A stretch of DNA of 8,755 nucleotides from an uncultured Alphaproteobacteria bacterium (GTDB lineage Bacteria; Pseudomonadota; Alphaproteobacteria; Rickettsiales; UBA1997). Location: the NCBI GenBank assembly GCA_903927415.1, contig CAIYMZ010000162.1, forward strand, positions 1 through 8,755, written 5' to 3'. Position numbers and translations under genes: made by a program. Under the pieces are notes generated by a model. That model was not told the origin of the DNA. It searched no databases and saw only the letters and a list, made by a program, of their open reading frames with translations. Positions 6,470 to 8,755 of the stretch are shown here, one piece after another. Position 1 is the first letter of the stretch, and each line of letters opens with the position of its first letter.

Positions 6470-6542
6470 AATCTGGGGACAGTATACCAATTTTGGTTTA
6501 AATTTTATTGACGATTATAATTAGTATCCTGTCCCCCAGATT
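6470..6542. repeat. Imperfect inverted repeat (MITE- or REP-like) between MTase and protease genes
   Basis: The left arm 6470-6492 (starts aatctggggacagtatac) and right arm 6519-6542 (ends ctgtcccccagatt) are complementary over 23-24 bases, with two mismatches and one extra C, around a 26-base AT-rich loop. The symmetry is seen directly. The sharp ends and GC-rich tips resemble a miniature transposable element or REP-type repeat, but no transposase is present and no target duplication is obvious. It occupies the divergent promoter region (254 bases in total), so it may also influence both transcripts. Confidence 0.65.
6493..6521 (+). promoter_or_regulatory. Candidate promoter for the protease gene
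   Basis: TTGGTT (6493-6498), a 17-base spacer and a perfect TATAAT (6516-6521). It lies in the loop and right-arm start of the inverted repeat, about 90 bases before the protease start. The -10 is ideal and the -35 weak. If real, the repeat element donated the promoter. Confidence 0.4.
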
Positions 6543-6612
6543 CGTGCGGATTGTAATGTCGGGCGCGGCAATAGGTATTCTGACTAATAACCTTAAATGA
6601 TAAGTTGCTAAA

Positions 6613-7446
6613 ATGATGAAACCAACAACCATATCAGAGCAAATGCTCTACAGCACAGTAAGACTTGTTGCAAGTAATGGCTCTACTGGCACAGGTTTTT
6701 TCTTTAATTTTACCTTCAATGACGGCAAGATGACCGTTCCAGTTGTCATCACAAACAAACACGTCGTAAACTATAGCCAAACGGAAGAGGTAAAATTTTT
6801 TCTCCATACAAAAAATGGAGATCTTCCAGATGCAGAAAAGTTAGAAATTTCATTAAAAGAAAATTGGATTTTTCATCCAGATCAAGATTTATGTTTTTGT
6901 TTTGTTAATCCCTTACTTCAGCAAATAAAGTCTCAAAAACAAAAAAATATTTTCTACATCGCAATCACCGAAGATTTAATTTTTGATAATGAAAAACTAG
7001 AAGAGTTAAGTGCTATAGAAGATGTTGTGATGGTTGGATATCCCCAAGGTCTTTGGGATCAAAAAAATAATTTACCTCTTTTTAGAAAAGGCATCACATC
7101 ATCTCATCCAGCAACGGATTTTAATGATAAAAATGTTGGCGCAGTAGATATGGCATGCTTTCCTGGATCCTCTGGTTCGCCGATTTTTATTTTAAATGAA
7201 AATGGATATACGGATAAAAAGGGCACTCATCTAGGTGGAAAAAGAGTAATATTTTTAGGTATTTTGTTTCAAGGTCCTCAGTTTAATGCTAAAGGAGAAT
7301 TGGTCATCGAAAATATTCCAACTCAACAAAAAGTTTCTGCTCTTACACCTTTTATGATCAACCTAGGTTATTACATAAAAGCTTCTGAGATTTTAGTATT
7401 TAGATCGGAAATTGAGAAACTGATTGGACAACAATTAGTTAGCTAG
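6613..7446 (+). CDS. Cytoplasmic trypsin-like serine protease
   Basis: A 277-residue chymotrypsin-fold (trypsin-like peptidase) protein. The N-terminal barrel has STGTGFFF (24-31) and VVITNKHVV (44-52) with catalytic H50. The acid is D92 in HPDQDLCF (88-95). The nucleophile is S187 in CFPGSSGSPIF (182-192). VMVGYPQGLWD (139-149) is a conserved block of bacterial trypsin-like peptidases of this type. There is no signal peptide, PDZ domain or transmembrane segment, so unlike DegP-type proteases it should act in the cytoplasm. The substrate is unknown. The gene is transcribed away from the restriction-modification operon and lies between the same two long repeats, suggesting an accessory or defence-related role by association only. 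Start may be Met1 or Met2; neither has a Shine-Dalgarno. It is AT-rich like the neighbouring restriction genes. Confidence 0.88.
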   Translation: MMKPTTISEQMLYSTVRLVASNGSTGTGFFFNFTFNDGKMTVPVVITNKHVVNYSQTEEVKFFLHTKNGDLPDAEKLEISLKENWIFHPDQDLCFCFVNPLLQQIKSQKQKNIFYIAITEDLIFDNEKLEELSAIEDVVMVGYPQGLWDQKNNLPLFRKGITSSHPATDFNDKNVGAVDMACFPGSSGSPIFILNENGYTDKKGTHLGGKRVIFLGILFQGPQFNAKGELVIENIPTQQKVSALTPFMINLGYYIKASEILVFRSEIEKLIGQQLVS

Positions 7447-7603
7447 TCTGTGTACTGAGGTACGCAAAAAACTATATTTCATCCGTCCTAAAAATTAGTT
7501 CGCAAAAGGGGTTGTTTGCCTACCGGTTGAAAAACTTCGAACTTTTCGGTGTACTTGAAATCGCCTTCAAACCCTTGCAAATAAAGGATCCAGAAAAACG
7601 GAG

Positions 7604-7820
7604 AAAAGTTCGCAAATGGGGTCGTTTCCTCCGCCATACCTCCCCGAGCCTAGAGCCATAAGGCTCCAGACCACTTTTCAAAATTTGCACCGGATGAGAT
7701 TCGAACTCTCAGCACGGTTACCTCCCACCGCTCTAGCACGAAGTACACCGGAAAAAAATTTCATAAAAATAAAACTGAAAATCACCCCCCTATGGAAGCG
7801 ACCCCGTTTGCGAACTTTTT
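7604..7820. repeat. 217-bp segment with 26-bp inverted ends, overlapping right repeat
   Basis: The left end 7604-7629 (aaaagttcgcaaatgggg and following bases) is the inverse of 7795-7820 with 24 of 26 bases matching. The same motif occurs in the left long repeat at about 4531-4556, and a more diverged copy lies at 7497-7517. The 7447-7628 gap between protease and right repeat holds, besides these motifs, only AT-rich sequence with no credible gene. The inverted ends suggest a small mobile element nested with the long repeat, or recombination sites in opposite orientations; no encoded protein is seen. Confidence 0.6.
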
Positions 7821-7949
7821 GTTGTGCAAGGTGTAGCTGAATTCTTTAAAAAATAGAGAAAGTCGGAGAGTTTTTTTGTAGATGTCGTTGCGCCAAGCCT
7901 TGATACTACTGATCAAAATTCGGTGAACGTGAAACGGAGATTTGGAGAT
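7629..7949 (+). repeat. Long direct repeat, right copy
   Basis: Second copy of the 4368-4684 repeat in the same orientation. It opens with the same 43 identical bases, including ctccgcca, the last 8 bases of tRNA-Ser, but no other part of the tRNA. It ends 21 bases before the stop codon of the minus-strand gene to the right. The distance from one copy start to the other is 3261 bp. If the cassette arrived by integration at the tRNA, this is the att-like site distal to the tRNA. It has no credible gene of its own. Confidence 0.85.
7686..7751 (-). pseudogene. Decayed tRNA-like sequence inside right repeat
   Basis: Counterpart of the tRNA-like stretch in the left repeat. On the minus strand it begins ccggtgta, continues with gctagagcggtg (end of a D-arm) and gaggtaa (resembling a GGT anticodon loop without the usual U33), then the T-arm hairpin tgaga-gttcgaa-tctca, identical in both copies, and ends with ccggtgca. 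A cggt/accg pairing gives a partial anticodon stem. The acceptor ends do not form seven pairs and the T-loop is shifted by one base, so it is probably non-functional as a tRNA. Confidence 0.45.
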
Positions 7950-7970
7950 CTTTATAATGAGAAGACTCTC

Positions 7971-8755
7971 TTAGTTAGAGCTTTTTTTCAAACTAGCCTG
8001 CCGCTCTGCTTCAACATCAGTAAATTTTTTCTGTATCCTCTCTTCTTCTTTGACGTAATCCTGCAATGCTTTCATATAGGAGTTATACGTATCAGCTTCT
8101 GCAGTAGTTGCGAAAAGATATTGATCTCCTTTTAACGTAAATCTTCCCTCTCTATCGCAAAAAAATACCAAAATTTCCTTTATCAAAAACAACTCATTCT
8201 CGATCAGATTTAACATCTCCACATTAATAGGCTTTGTTTTTGCTGTCCCTCGGTCAACATTCAGCATAAAATTATCAATCCAGCTTTTACTAAAACCACC
8301 TACCTCATCAATAATTTTGCGATATCTATTTGGCATTCCTGCAAATATTTCGTCTATCTCTCTTCTAGCGGGATCAACTGCGGAAATTTTTTCATCTAAA
8401 ATACCGATATAGCGATTGATCAGCTGCTTATTTTTTATAGTCGTTGGAGTAAGTAATTTTTCCATATCATCTGGGTATAGAGCACCCAACAAATCGACAA
8501 GTTTTTTATCGTTATTGTATCTCTCGATCTTCATCATTTTAACAAACTTCAATGACTTACTGTCGCTACTACTAATTACTGGAAGTCCGGATGCATCGTT
8601 AGCGAGACTTGATAGCTCTAGGATGATTTGCTCTGACTCTTTTTTTCTTTCTACATAATCATTGTATTTGCCCGGCAGAACAATGCAAAACGCTACCAAC
8701 AATAGTGGTAGTTTTAAGCTACTTTTTTCTAAGTTATGTTTGGTGTATTTTGAAA
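7971..8755 (-). CDS. Unrecognised membrane-anchored helical protein, N-terminus beyond window
   Basis: I do not recognise this protein. The frame is open from its stop at 7971 to the right edge, so the true start lies outside; a TTG at 8702 is not a convincing start because the preceding codons are coding-like and include most of a membrane segment. In the visible 261 codons (including the stop), residues SLKLPLLLVAFCIVLPG form one N-terminal transmembrane helix, preceded by a basic stretch (SKYTKHNLEK), which predicts an inner-membrane anchor with the bulk in the periplasm. The remainder is charged and largely helical, for example YMKALQDYVKEEERIQKKF near the C-terminus, with no catalytic motif I can identify. 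It lies just beyond the right long repeat and may belong to the original chromosome next to tRNA-Ser or to a larger island. Confidence 0.65.
   Translation of the reverse strand, partial: SKYTKHNLEKSSLKLPLLLVAFCIVLPGKYNDYVERKKESEQIILELSSLANDASGLPVISSSDSKSLKFVKMMKIERYNNDKKLVDLLGALYPDDMEKLLTPTTIKNKQLINRYIGILDEKISAVDPARREIDEIFAGMPNRYRKIIDEVGGFSKSWIDNFMLNVDRGTAKTKPINVEMLNLIENELFLIKEILVFFCDREGRFTLKGDQYLFATTAEADTYNSYMKALQDYVKEEERIQKKFTDVEAERQASLKKSSN

Noticed and set aside
7449..7466. Hairpin gtgtac-tgag-gtacgc after the protease as a terminator
   Set aside because: The stem is short with a wobble pair and is followed by A residues, not T, on the transcribed strand.
7616..7840. Plus-strand reading frame within the right long repeat
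   Set aside because: It is the antisense of the tRNA-like relic plus repeat sequence, and the left copy breaks the frame with indels. Such frames are a known annotation artefact.
7923..8135. Plus-strand reading frames opposite the unknown protein (also 8416-8658)
   Set aside because: The minus-strand frame is longer, open to the window edge and has a coherent membrane-plus-helix layout; the opposite frames look like noise.

Overview
The window looks like chromosomal DNA from a fairly AT-rich alphaproteobacterium. The evidence is the cysteine-free ribosomal protein L33 ending in the KYDPVVRKHVEFKE block, the acetolactate synthase pair, a class II (GlpX) fructose-1,6-bisphosphatase, and a palindromic intergenic repeat of a kind common in that class. 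The lineage is an inference; no rRNA or other strong phylogenetic marker is present. None of the start codons carries a convincing Shine-Dalgarno sequence.

Left part (1-4375), ordinary core genome, all on the plus strand. It holds a palindromic repeat at the left edge, ilvB and ilvH (large and small subunits of acetolactate synthase) separated by a heptamer-based hairpin, a small coiled-coil membrane protein of the DUF1640 type, rpmG (L33) with a strong intrinsic terminator, glpX, and a tRNA-Ser(GCT). Three promoters (ilvB, rpmG, tRNA) can be read, and they share a T-rich upstream tract and a GC-rich discriminator.

Right part (4376-8755), accessory. Immediately behind the tRNA, and starting inside its last 8 bases, is a direct repeat of about 320 bp that recurs at 7629-7949. 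The first 43 bp are identical in the two copies and the rest is roughly 80-85% alike by eye. The two copies bracket an AT-rich cassette: a restriction endonuclease of the MvaI/BcnI family and a beta-class DNA methyltransferase (one minus-strand operon), then a divergently transcribed cytoplasmic trypsin-like serine protease. There is no integrase or transposase. Each long repeat contains a decayed tRNA-like sequence on the minus strand. A motif of about 20-26 bp recurs four times in both orientations around the right repeat and gives it inverted ends. A further inverted repeat sits between the methyltransferase and protease genes.

Beyond the second repeat is a minus-strand gene for an unrecognised membrane-anchored, helix-rich protein. 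Its reading frame is still open at the right edge of the window.

The simplest reading is a small defence cassette (restriction-modification plus an orphan protease) acquired at a tRNA-Ser insertion hotspot, with the repeat duplicated by the insertion or by homologous recombination. The restriction enzyme has Asn where MvaI has a catalytic Asp, so its activity is uncertain.
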